From contig NZ_QUBQ01000006.1 of NCBI RefSeq assembly GCF_003388735.1, positions 124,001 to 188,000 of the forward strand: DNA of 64,000 nucleotides, in the 5' to 3' direction. Positions 42,269 through 50,024 of the stretch are shown here, piece after piece (position 1 is the first letter of the stretch; each line of letters starts with the position of its first letter). The DNA is from Paenibacillus paeoniae (lineage in GTDB: Bacteria > Bacillota > Bacilli > Paenibacillales > Paenibacillaceae). Under the pieces are notes generated by a model. That model was not told the DNA's origin and did no database searches. It worked only from the letters and a program-made list of their open reading frames with translations. Position numbers and translations under genes: made by a program.

Positions 42269-43411
42269 CTACTTCAGTGTCATTTGCACCAAGCAAATAT
42301 CGTCGCGCTGCCTGCTGCTTCCATCCTCTCGCTGAATCAAACCTTCCACTCGATCAGCCGGCTCGACGCCAGGATTCATCCGGATATGCTCTGCGATTCG
42401 GGATATAAGCGAGTCATCATCCTCTTGCCCCATCGACTCCAACAGCCCGTCCGTATACAGCGCAATGACGGTTCCCGGCTCATAGGGAACAACGCCTTTG
42501 CTCACACGGATATGCTCGAAAAGCCCGATCGCCGGACCACTGGGATTCAGCATCGCATGCGACTCGCCCGAGACGACAAGACCTGGCGGATGCCCGGCAT
42601 TGACGTATTCCACCGTATGGTTCGCCGTATCAATCAATACGAAGATCGCTGTAAAATAATAATTCATCAGTTCATCGGAGCGATAAAGCTGCCCCATATA
42701 ACGATTCAGCTCCAGAATCACTTCCTCCGGATCGGTAATGCGCAGCATCATATCCTTCAGAACGGAGGAGATGAACATGCATACAAGCGAAGAAGAGATG
42801 CCATGGCCCATCATATCCAGCAGAATGACGGCATAACGGTCCCGATCGATGCGGAACCACGCGTAATAATCGCCTGCCAGTTCAAAAGATGGCCGATAAT
42901 CAGCTACGATGCTGATTCGCTCATCCTGAATGGGCGAGCTTAGTACACTTCTCTGCACTTGCTTGGCCAGCTCGAGCTCATAGCGAATGCGCTTGTCTCT
43001 CTCTTTATGCCAATCCTTTTCGTGCTTCAGGCGAAGAGCAGAGCGAATGCGCGCCAGCAATTCCAGCTTATTGATCGGTTTCATCACATAATCGGTAGCG
43101 CCCGCATCAAGCGCCTCCGCCAGCTTCAGAGAGTCGCCAACCGCGGTTACGAATATAATGGGCACGTCACGGTAGCGGTCATCCGCCTGGATACGTCTGC
43201 ATGCTTCAAGGCCGTCAATCTCCGGCATCATCATATCAAGCAATATGAGATCTACTTGTTCCTCTGCGCGGCAATCCGAATCCAAGTGCAGCATGCCGAA
43301 CAACTGACGTGCGGATGAGGCAATCCGCAACTCCGTATAGCCTTCCTTACTTAATATCGTTCTTATAATCATCTGGTTGGTCACATTGTCGTCTACGATT
43401 ATAATACTCAA
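42269..43411 (-). CDS. response regulator with PP2C phosphatase domain (RsbU-like)
   Basis: 380 residues from a TTG start with AGGAGG upstream. Residues 1-120 form a receiver domain (IIVDDN, Asp59 in ILLDMMMPEIDGLE, Lys at MKPINK). A short coiled linker leads to a SpoIIE/RsbU-type PP2C domain (about 160-380) with the metal motifs FELAGDYYAWF, ILLDMMGHGISSSLV, VNAGHPPGLV and IALYTDGLLE. It would dephosphorylate RsbV when phosphorylated by a kinase, releasing the sigma factor. The hybrid kinase at 36916-39711 is the best candidate donor. Confidence 0.93.
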   Translation of the reverse strand: MSIIIVDDNVTNQMIIRTILSKEGYTELRIASSARQLFGMLHLDSDCRAEEQVDLILLDMMMPEIDGLEACRRIQADDRYRDVPIIFVTAVGDSLKLAEALDAGATDYVMKPINKLELLARIRSALRLKHEKDWHKERDKRIRYELELAKQVQRSVLSSPIQDERISIVADYRPSFELAGDYYAWFRIDRDRYAVILLDMMGHGISSSLVCMFISSVLKDMMLRITDPEEVILELNRYMGQLYRSDELMNYYFTAIFVLIDTANHTVEYVNAGHPPGLVVSGESHAMLNPSGPAIGLFEHIRVSKGVVPYEPGTVIALYTDGLLESMGQEDDDSLISRIAEHIRMNPGVEPADRVEGLIQREDGSSRQRDDICLVQMTLK

Positions 43412-43455
43412 CAGATTATCCTCCTATGACAAGTTGCTAGAGAGAGGTATATAGC

Positions 43456-43483
43456 AATAGCCTACCCTTGTGGGCAGGCTATT
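43456..43483. terminator. hairpin between the YflT-like and PP2C genes
   Basis: Twelve-base arms with one mismatch (AATAGCCTACCC and GGGCAGGCTATT, loop TTGT) just after the stop codon of the YflT-like gene. It lacks a T-run and could act as a weak terminator. Confidence 0.5.
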
Positions 43484-43488
43484 TCAAC

Positions 43489-43917
43489 CTATTTGTAAGG
43501 CGGCTGGTTATGCATCGGGAATACATAAGGATAGAAGTAGACTTCACGATCGAAGTCATCGTCCTCATACTCCCTGCCTCCCCAAGCGATAACGACGATC
43601 GCATCCCGGTCCATGGCTGACTCCAGCCTCTCCGCTTCTTCCTTCGCAACACCGAGCGACCTCATCTTGGCTCTTAATCCGTCGCCTGTAGAGCGGAACA
43701 TATTGGCAATCGATGTGCCCAGTCCCTGCTCGGCTACTCCGATCTCCTCAGCATCCGTTCGTTCTGCCAACCGCTTCGTTCTCGTCTTGTCATGCGTCAG
43801 GACGAAGATACGATCATCGGCATAACCTTCATGTCTGAATTGTCTTACCTGCTCCTGCACTTCATCTCGCGTCATCACCGTACGTACTTTGGTTTGCTCT
43901 GTATTTGCTGTTTTCAT
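43489..43917 (-). CDS. YflT/GSP17M-like general stress protein
   Basis: 142 residues from the ATG at 43917 (GGGAGGG upstream). The N-terminal part (VRTVMTRDEVQEQVRQFRHEGYADDRIFVLTHDKTRTKRLAER) is the general stress protein 17M domain, in which an N-terminal ferredoxin-like fold is followed by an acidic tail. Relatives in Bacillus are strongly induced by sigma-B. It lies 57 bases after a DUF1328 gene and probably shares its sigma-B-like promoter. Confidence 0.85.
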   Translation of the reverse strand: MKTANTEQTKVRTVMTRDEVQEQVRQFRHEGYADDRIFVLTHDKTRTKRLAERTDAEEIGVAEQGLGTSIANMFRSTGDGLRAKMRSLGVAKEEAERLESAMDRDAIVVIAWGGREYEDDDFDREVYFYPYVFPMHNQPPYK

Positions 43918-43974
43918 ATAAATCCCTCCCGAATAATTGAAATAGTCGTGCTGCTTCAATCTGCCGCTTGGCTA

Positions 43975-44139
43975 TCATGATACTTTTCTTCTACCTAGAA
44001 TCAGGGAAGCCAAGAACAAGACTACAAAAATAATGAAAAGGACTTTGGCTATTCCTGCCATAGCAGAAGCTATACCCATGAAACCGAAGATTCCAGCTAT
44101 CAGTGCGAAAATAAAGAACATCAACGTCCATCCCAGCAT
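43975..44139 (-). CDS. DUF1328 small membrane protein
   Basis: 54 residues, MLGWTLMFFIFALIAGIFGF and on, with two membrane helices and a basic tail ending GRRKVS; too short for many gene finders. AAAGGCGGTGA lies upstream of the ATG. The composition and the opening match DUF1328/YtjA proteins, which are general-stress and low-pH induced in many bacteria. It is the first gene of an operon with the YflT-like gene. Confidence 0.88.
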   Translation of the reverse strand: MLGWTLMFFIFALIAGIFGFMGIASAMAGIAKVLFIIFVVLFLASLILGRRKVS

Positions 44140-44194
44140 AGGAATCACCGCCTTTCTGATTGCTGGCGATTATGCTCGCCGGCTTGTTTGTTCT

Positions 44195-44219
44195 TAACCC
44201 GTTCAGAGTAGCTTGAAAC
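44195..44219 (-). promoter_or_regulatory. sigma-B-like promoter of the DUF1328-YflT operon
   Basis: On the minus strand GTTTCA (44219-44214), 13 bases, GGGTTA (44200-44195), 55 bases before the DUF1328 start codon. Confidence 0.65.
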
Positions 44220-44353
44220 AAGTATCCGGGCAAAAACCGGATCGGCAACGCAATTCAACAGCCCGCTCCGAGGGTAAGAAGAGCTACAACCTTCATATAG
44301 TAGACTTAGTTTCGCTCCTGTTCACACCAGCTGACTTTATCATGAACGATCAA

Positions 44354-44380
44354 AGAGCCTCCCTGTCGCAGGGAGGCTCT
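44354..44380 (-). terminator. terminator of the small lipoprotein gene
   Basis: Twelve-base perfect arms AGAGCCTCCCTG and CAGGGAGGCTCT with a three-base loop, followed by TTT on the minus strand, 20 bases after the stop codon. Confidence 0.75.
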
Positions 44381-44400
44381 TACATTTGTCTCATTTATGG

Positions 44401-44613
44401 TTATTCCGTCACCAAATCATCGTCATCGCCAGGTACGATAGGATCATCTGTCACAATGGGATCATCCGACACTATCGGCGCGTTGTTGTTTAGATTATTG
44501 GAAGCACCGTTCGTATCACTGTTGCAGGCTGCTGCCGTAAAAATCATAATCGCACACATCGTAGCAGTCAAAAGCACCTTTGTCATTCTTTGTTTATTCA
44601 TAAGTTTGTTCAT
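44401..44613 (-). CDS. small acidic lipoprotein of unknown function
   Basis: 70 residues with AGGAGG upstream. The lipobox is TAAAC (Cys30), so about 40 mature residues remain: an Asn-rich stretch, then three imperfect repeats (PIVSDD, PIVTDD, PIVPGDDDD). Such short acidic tails resemble metal- or peptidoglycan-associated peptides, but no function is known. A sigma-B-like promoter lies upstream. Confidence 0.7.
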   Translation of the reverse strand: MNKLMNKQRMTKVLLTATMCAIMIFTAAACNSDTNGASNNLNNNAPIVSDDPIVTDDPIVPGDDDDLVTE

Positions 44614-44675
44614 CGTTATCTTCCTCCTGATTGATTGTTTTTGGGGTGTAGAGCTTAACGTCTTCTCTCCCTACT

Positions 44676-44700
44676 TAACCCAACCCGATCAGGATGAATC
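44676..44700 (-). promoter_or_regulatory. sigma-B-like promoter of the small lipoprotein gene
   Basis: On the minus strand GATTCA (44700-44695), 13 bases, GGGTTA (44681-44676), 62 bases before the start codon. Spacing and -10 are identical to those of the YtxH and DUF1328 promoters. Confidence 0.5.
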
Positions 44701-44806
44701 ATTCCTTCCCATGAGAAAAAACTCATAAACCGGTTCTAACTACCGGGCATCCAAGTGCTGACCCGTATCGATCCCATCACTATATCCAAAAGCACTCACG
44801 ACCGCC

Positions 44807-45556
44807 TCATTCCGAATGCGTCAAGCCGTGTGCTTTCAACAAATCAATCAGGGCAGCTCTGGCATCGCCCTGGAACAGGCCGCCGTGATAACAGATCAGC
44901 TGACGAATTGGATAGGTTAACATTCGTTCGACAGAGCTTAAAGCTGCCTCCAAATCCAGTGTAAATTGAGGATTGGCAATGCCCAGTTTGCCGTCCTCGA
45001 TTACAACGGCGTCTCCTGCAATCATCGTACCGCTCTCCCGTACAAATAAGGAAGCGTGGCCCGGCATATGTCCGGGCGTATGCACGATCTCCGTGCCGCC
45101 GCACCATGGCAACAGCGCACCATCGGCAACTGTACGATGCACAAGCGCAGGCTTAATGTCCTTCAAGAAGGCGATAAATCCCTCGGCTTGCAGCTTGTCC
45201 TCCCCCGCCATCTCTTCCAACGAGGCTTCCGCCTGGAGCAGGCGCAACGACTTGCGCTTGCCCGCTACATAGAGCGCATCCAGCTCGTATGCAACAGTCT
45301 CCGTCTGCGGGTAAGCGTCCTGCAATTCGGCAAGAGCTCCGATATGGTCCATATCATGGTGAGTCGTAAATACATGCGTCAAATCATCGAACGACAAGCC
45401 CTGCAGACCGGCTGCTTCCTCCAACAGCGGCAAAAAACCGGGATAGCCGCAATCTACGAGCACCATATGGCGATCCCCCCGCAGAATGACGGGTGTAATA
45501 GTCTGCCGTTGTCCGCCATGTTCAAAAATAATGGGCAGGCTGTAAACCTGATTCAT
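44807..45556 (-). CDS. metallo-beta-lactamase-fold hydrolase
   Basis: 249 residues from the ATG at 45556 (GAGGAAGTGAG upstream). The zinc-binding motif is THHDMDHIG (about 65-73), followed by HTPGHMPGHASLF (about 165), AGDAVV and YHGGLF. MBL-fold hydrolases cleave thioesters, lactones, phosphodiesters or beta-lactams. The substrate is not evident. It lies 17 bases downstream of the amidase gene in one operon, which suggests joint breakdown of an amide- or lactone-containing compound. Confidence 0.9.
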   Translation of the reverse strand: MNQVYSLPIIFEHGGQRQTITPVILRGDRHMVLVDCGYPGFLPLLEEAAGLQGLSFDDLTHVFTTHHDMDHIGALAELQDAYPQTETVAYELDALYVAGKRKSLRLLQAEASLEEMAGEDKLQAEGFIAFLKDIKPALVHRTVADGALLPWCGGTEIVHTPGHMPGHASLFVRESGTMIAGDAVVIEDGKLGIANPQFTLDLEAALSSVERMLTYPIRQLICYHGGLFQGDARAALIDLLKAHGLTHSE

Positions 45557-45573
45557 CCCGCTCACTTCCTCTT

Positions 45574-47049
45574 CTATAGCTTCGGCGGGATTCGGTGGCA
45601 CGTCGCTTGCTCGAATCCATACGCCAGCTTGATTAATGTCGGCTCGCTAAAGGCCGTACCGGAGAAGATTACGCCAAATGGCCCCTTTGTTGAATCGCCA
45701 TCTTGATCCATGATGCCATTCGCCGAATATCCTGCCGGAACGCACACTAGCGGATACCCCATTCGAGCCGCCATATATTTCCCATCCGCATCGCCAGGCA
45801 AAAGCAACGCGTCCAACTGATGCTCCTTCATCAGAAAGTCGATTCCTTCGCGTCGCGCCCTCTCCTTATACGAGGTTTGCTCCCGCTCATACTGCTCTGC
45901 GGTCATCTCCACAGCTTCCGATTGCTCCAGCGTATCCTGACCGTATTTCAATGCCAATTCCTCATGATCCTGATGATACGCAATCAATTCTGCTAAGGAA
46001 TGTACGGGAGACGTATCATCATCCAGTTGCGATAAATAAGCGTTGATTCCCAGCTTGAACTCATAACCTACTACCCCTTGATTCCAATTGCTGTCTTCCA
46101 CCAGCAAAGCAACATCGTCTACGATCGTTGCACCTTCGCGCCTCAGCGCCGCAATGGCATCTTCCATAATGGCAAGCCGTTCCTCATCCAGATGCTCATA
46201 GTAGGGACGCGGAATCCCAATTCGTGCTTGCGCCAGATATGCTGCGTCGAGGAATGCCGTGTAGTCCAAACTTACCGCTTCTTTCCCCGCCTCTGTCCGT
46301 TCATCACGCTCGTCCGGCCCGGCTATCGCTCCCAAGAGGATAGCCGCATCCTCGACTGTTCTGGCAAGCGGCCCCGGCGTATCCTGATTAAACGAGATTG
46401 GGATGATACCCGATCTGCTTGCAAGTCCTACGGTAGGCTTAATGCCAACCAACGCATGTTGAGAAGCCGGCCCTACAATTGAGCCTGCTGTCTCTGTTCC
46501 GATTGCAGCTGCCGCCAGGCTGGCAGCAACGGCTGCCGCCGATCCCGAACTGGAACCGCTGACGAACACCTCGCCCGGACCATAAGGGTTGCGCACTTGC
46601 CCGCCTCGGGAACTATAACCTGCCGGCATGCAGCTGGACATAAAGTTCGACCATTCCGTCATATTCGCTTTTCCTAGCAATACCGCGCCTGCCTCACGAA
46701 GCTTGGCCGCCACGAATGCATCCTTCGCCGCCAAATGATTAGCCAATGCGACGGATCCAGCGCTCGTATGCATGCGATCACCTGTATCGATGTTATCCTT
46801 CAGCAGAATCGGAACGCCGTGCAGCTTGCCTCGGCTCCCCTTCTCTCTTCTCTCGTTATCTAGCGACCTTGCAATCGCTATAGCATCCGGATTCAGCTCC
46901 AGAACAGCGTTAATAAGAGAATTCATCTCTTGTATTCGCTCCAAGTAAGCCTCGGTCAGCTGCTCCGAACTGTACTGACCCGATTCCATCGCAGATTGCA
47001 GGCTCATCATATCCGCTTCTACAATCCATTCCCTCAAGGCAATATTCAT
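45574..47049 (-). CDS. amidase-signature family amidase
   Basis: 491 residues. The Ser-cisSer-Lys triad is visible: Lys in VPILLKDNIDTG (about 85), the Gly/Ser-rich signature GSSSGSAAAVAASLAAAAIG with the cis-Ser, and the nucleophilic Ser in ETAGSIVGPAS (about 190). It hydrolyses an amide of unknown identity, in the cytosol because no signal peptide is seen. An alternative start is the ATG at about 47010 (MMSLQSAMESG), relevant because a perfect sigma-B-type promoter lies very close to the first ATG. Confidence 0.92.
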   Translation of the reverse strand: MNIALREWIVEADMMSLQSAMESGQYSSEQLTEAYLERIQEMNSLINAVLELNPDAIAIARSLDNERREKGSRGKLHGVPILLKDNIDTGDRMHTSAGSVALANHLAAKDAFVAAKLREAGAVLLGKANMTEWSNFMSSCMPAGYSSRGGQVRNPYGPGEVFVSGSSSGSAAAVAASLAAAAIGTETAGSIVGPASQHALVGIKPTVGLASRSGIIPISFNQDTPGPLARTVEDAAILLGAIAGPDERDERTEAGKEAVSLDYTAFLDAAYLAQARIGIPRPYYEHLDEERLAIMEDAIAALRREGATIVDDVALLVEDSNWNQGVVGYEFKLGINAYLSQLDDDTSPVHSLAELIAYHQDHEELALKYGQDTLEQSEAVEMTAEQYEREQTSYKERARREGIDFLMKEHQLDALLLPGDADGKYMAARMGYPLVCVPAGYSANGIMDQDGDSTKGPFGVIFSGTAFSEPTLIKLAYGFEQATCHRIPPKL

Positions 47050-47061
47050 CTAACTCCCCCG

Positions 47062-47085
47062 ATACCCTTGTCATATAGGTTAAAC
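47062..47085 (-). promoter_or_regulatory. consensus sigma-B-type promoter at the amidase start
   Basis: On the minus strand GTTTAA (47085-47080), 12 bases, GGGTAT (47067-47062): an exact match to the sigma-B consensus. It ends only 12 bases before the annotated ATG, so a transcript starting there would begin near the start codon and lose most of the ribosome site. Either translation starts further inside or the match is accidental. Confidence 0.4.
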
Positions 47086-47211
47086 CTACCACATCCCATA
47101 TAACCTCAGGTATGGAAAGATCAATTATATTCAAATGGTAACATCGGCCGGATTATGGCTAATTCAGCTCAAGATACTGCGGCTCCCCGCCAGATGGCTT
47201 GTCCGCGACAA

Positions 47212-47700
47212 CTAATAAATAATGAGTTTACCTTTTGGCCACTTTCCCTTCCATCCACATGGGAAGTTGCCCGATTCATATACTTTAAGCAACTCTATAA
47301 AAAACCCTGGCTCTTTTTGAGCCATATAGTTATGCTCCATAATCGCACTAACCATATCCCATTTCACATGATCCAATAGGGCGGGAGACAATTCCCTCAC
47401 CTTTATGTATTCATTTATTTTAGGAACTATATGGAGTTCGATTACTTCTTTCCCTTCTCTAACCAGATGATTCCACTGCTTATATAGATCCGGGTAGTTC
47501 AGGGATAGAAATTCAGTTAATTCGTTTCCTGCCTCCAGAGTGACCGCTTCCCAGTGATTGCTTTGAGCACGTTTTGCAGCCTTTTTCCAGTTGGATTCAT
47601 AAACAACCTCAAGTTGAATCCTATCCCCAAGCGGATTGCCACAGTTTGAAAACCAAGTGATGCTGCTAATTCTCTCTACGAGTTCTTTGTCGATAGTCAT
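47212..47700 (-). CDS. small cytosolic protein of unknown function, immunity-like
   Basis: 162 residues with AGGAGGAG upstream. No membrane segment or signal is present. It contains EPGFFIELLKVYESGNFPCGWKG near the C-terminus, the kind of Trp/Gly-rich ending found in stand-alone cytosolic proteins encoded beside polymorphic-toxin immunity genes. I do not recognise a named family. It is the third gene of a small operon with the ankyrin-repeat and 134-residue proteins. Confidence 0.65.
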   Translation of the reverse strand: MTIDKELVERISSITWFSNCGNPLGDRIQLEVVYESNWKKAAKRAQSNHWEAVTLEAGNELTEFLSLNYPDLYKQWNHLVREGKEVIELHIVPKINEYIKVRELSPALLDHVKWDMVSAIMEHNYMAQKEPGFFIELLKVYESGNFPCGWKGKWPKGKLIIY

Positions 47701-47766
47701 TCGTACTCCTCCTAATTCAAGCCTAATCCACTAATAAGCATTGGATAGCCCAGTTTATCGGAATTA

Positions 47767-48288
47767 TCATTGCTCCTTCGAGTTAAAGGACTTCCTGTTG
47801 CCTCCCAATAATTTCACAACTTCCATTTGCCCCATTTCTCGAGCGAAATGCAGAGCATCCATATTTTTCATAGATTCACCGCTATATTTAACACTCATAT
47901 CAATGCCACTTTTGATTAATAAATGGGTGATATCTGTATGTCCATTGCTGATCGCTCCAAACAAGGGATTTCTTTCAGGCTCACTAACATCCAACTCTGC
48001 ACCACATGACAATAGATACCTAACGATATCTATATGTCCTTCCGAAGCAGCCTCATTAAGCGCTCCGCCACCAAACACACCGCCAAGCCCATTAACATCA
48101 ATTCCTAAGTTTATTAATTTTTTGGCGATCTCAAGCTGCCCTTCGGATGCAGCCACATGCAACCAGTTTCCGAATGTTGTCATGAGGTTTAATACTTCAC
48201 TATCATTGCCAATGAGTTCGGAAACTTTTTCTAAATGACCCCGTTTGATAGCCAAACGTATCTCTTTCGCTACTTGTCCCTTGTCCAT
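47767..48288 (-). CDS. ankyrin-repeat protein
   Basis: 173 residues with about four ankyrin repeats: HVAASEGQLEIAKKLINLGID, NEAASEGHIDIVRYLLSCGAE, FGAISNGHTDITHLLIKSGID and HFAREMGQMEVVKLL. Ankyrin repeats bind other proteins. Short stand-alone ankyrin proteins in such operons often act as immunity proteins against polymorphic toxins, which is inference here. It starts 11 bases after the preceding gene and its ribosome site overlaps that gene's stop codon. Confidence 0.85.
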   Translation of the reverse strand: MDKGQVAKEIRLAIKRGHLEKVSELIGNDSEVLNLMTTFGNWLHVAASEGQLEIAKKLINLGIDVNGLGGVFGGGALNEAASEGHIDIVRYLLSCGAELDVSEPERNPLFGAISNGHTDITHLLIKSGIDMSVKYSGESMKNMDALHFAREMGQMEVVKLLGGNRKSFNSKEQ

Positions 48289-48299
48289 TAACAGCTCCC

Positions 48300-48704
48300 C
48301 TATTCATCTATCTTCAAGCCTAAAATGTATTCTATTCTTGCTTTTGCAGAATAGATTGTCTCCCTGACTTTGTACTCTTTTGCAGCAATGAGCCCTTTAC
48401 AAATCCGGATATCTTGCAGCAACAGATCAATGTCATCTTTATCTGTTGTCTCTTCAAACTCAGTATGGTCCAAGTAGCCGTCTAGTTTAATATAGATAAA
48501 ATCAGCAATTTCATTGTATTTCAAGCTCTCTATTGCAATGGCGACAAAATATAGTGTTGTAGTAAACAAACTATCATTTACTCTTTGCCAATCTTCTTCC
48601 AATGTTCTGGCGGATACTTGCGCCACATTTAACCCTTCCTCTATATACTCCTTAAAATCCAATGCGATCGAATTCTTTATTCTTTCATATCTCATCACGC
48701 TCAT
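48300..48704 (-). CDS. small helical protein of unknown function, immunity-like
   Basis: 134 residues from the ATG at 48704, correctly spaced after AGGGA; another ATG lies six codons upstream. It is all-helical in appearance (MRYERIKNSIALDFKEYIEEG, LFTTTLYFVAIAIESLKYNEIADF) and acidic, without signal peptide. I do not recognise a family. It is the first gene of the three-gene operon that continues with the ankyrin-repeat gene. Confidence 0.65.
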   Translation of the reverse strand: MSVMRYERIKNSIALDFKEYIEEGLNVAQVSARTLEEDWQRVNDSLFTTTLYFVAIAIESLKYNEIADFIYIKLDGYLDHTEFEETTDKDDIDLLLQDIRICKGLIAAKEYKVRETIYSAKARIEYILGLKIDE

Positions 48705-48885
48705 ATGATCAGTCCCTGCCATTTTTCACGACCTGTTTATTCTTTCTTTCGTCAGCATTTCTCCCACTTGTTACACTTTATTCAAAAAAATCAACATTTC
48801 TATGAGATTCATTTCCTATGCAACATCTTCGACTCTTCCAACGTACTATTCCATATGGCTAGCAACCGAAGGGAGCGGATCAGAG

Positions 48886-49392
48886 ATGGAATTATACTTT
48901 AACGATCAATTCTTCAGCACGGGCCAGACGGATATTATGGATAAAGAGGGAATGCCTGCTGGCATGCTGGATCTGGAGAGTATGTGGACCTCTTCCGTTT
49001 CTGTCTTTGCACAGAACGCCAGTCTGCGCTGCACCGGACAATTCCGATTTATGGGCAACACGTGGGAGGTGTCGGATGCTGCTGGTGAAGAACGGGGCAC
49101 TCTACGGGCCAGGTTCTCCTTATTCAGCAAACGCTATGAATACGATGCGGGCTACCGCGGCATTTATATGATTGAATCTCCTGCCTTCTCTCAGGATTAT
49201 GCCATATTAGACCGGAACGAGAGGACCGTTGCCACGTTTCAGAAGATAAGCAGTTGGCTCCAGCCTGGTGCATTCCGTCTGCAAAACAACGCAAGCGAGC
49301 TCGACAGCTATGAACTGGTCGCCGTCATTATGGGCGTACACAGCATTCAGAAGCGCACGAACAATAATCATAATCATACGATTCACACATAA
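48886..49392 (+). CDS. LURP-one/tubby-like beta-barrel protein
   Basis: 168 residues from the ATG at 48886 with AAGGGAG upstream. The sequence is a series of short beta strands (MELYFNDQFFSTGQTDIMD, FRFMGNTWEVSDAAGEERG, KRYEYDAGYRGIYMIESPAF, AILDRNERTVATF), typical of the LURP-one-related/tubby C-terminal fold of small bacterial proteins. These may bind phospholipids, but no bacterial function is established. It ends in a His/Asn-rich tail. Confidence 0.6.
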   Translation: MELYFNDQFFSTGQTDIMDKEGMPAGMLDLESMWTSSVSVFAQNASLRCTGQFRFMGNTWEVSDAAGEERGTLRARFSLFSKRYEYDAGYRGIYMIESPAFSQDYAILDRNERTVATFQKISSWLQPGAFRLQNNASELDSYELVAVIMGVHSIQKRTNNNHNHTIHT

Positions 49393-49494
49393 TCCCAGAC
49401 TTCTAAAAATAGCCGTATATCTGACTAGCCCTCTCTATCCCCGCCAAAAAACGGCCATCATCCGGTTCGTTAAGATACCGAAAGACAGCCGCTC

Positions 49495-49977
49495 TTATAT
49501 AGAACTTTTATATGAAACGGGATACTTCAGGTCTTGCGACAATCGTATCATGTCTACGACCTGTATCCCGTTCTCAAAAATCTCCTCTGCATAGTGCCGA
49601 ATGAAGAAGTCTCGATCTACGCCCGTTATTCTGAACCCGCATTTCTGATACAACGCAAGCTGTCCCACGCTGGAATTGCCGGTCCCAATTTCAATCGTTT
49701 GATATCCGGCCGACCTTGCTTGCTCAATGGCATGATTCACTAATTGCCTTCCAATACCTTTGCCCTGATGACTTTCACTTACCGCCACATTAACCAGCTC
49801 GACCGTCCCCGGTCTGGTCTGCAGCAAGACATACACCCCGATGACCTCATTCTCGAACTCTCCAATATAGCATTGCCCTCTGCTCAAATATTGTTTTACA
49901 AGCTTTGGAGAAGGATCGGCGAGCAGAAGCAACTCCAACGGCGCTTGTTCTCCTTCATGCAATTTCCGTATACGCAT
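49495..49977 (-). CDS. GNAT-family N-acetyltransferase
   Basis: 160 residues from the ATG at 49977 (AAGGGG upstream). The acetyl-CoA motif A is VAVSESHQGKGIGRQLV (about 75-91) and motif B follows with QLALYQKCGFRITGVDRDFF. GNAT enzymes transfer an acetyl group to amines; the acceptor is not evident. It resembles the AacA4/YvbK-like small-molecule acetyltransferases of Bacillales. It is convergent with the LURP-like gene. Confidence 0.88.
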   Translation of the reverse strand: MRIRKLHEGEQAPLELLLLADPSPKLVKQYLSRGQCYIGEFENEVIGVYVLLQTRPGTVELVNVAVSESHQGKGIGRQLVNHAIEQARSAGYQTIEIGTGNSSVGQLALYQKCGFRITGVDRDFFIRHYAEEIFENGIQVVDMIRLSQDLKYPVSYKSSI

Positions 49978-50024
49978 ACTCAGTTCCCCTTGTATCATCT
50001 AGTACTATTCCAACATACTTAAGC

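Noticed and set aside
42251..42943. A 230-codon plus-strand frame
   Set aside because: Antisense to the REC-PP2C gene, whose motifs are unambiguous.
43438..43490. GTTGAA-N15-GGGTAG as a sigma-B promoter for the REC-PP2C gene
   Set aside because: The spacer is too long and both halves lie in or next to a hairpin at the end of the upstream gene, so it was not counted with the other promoter candidates.
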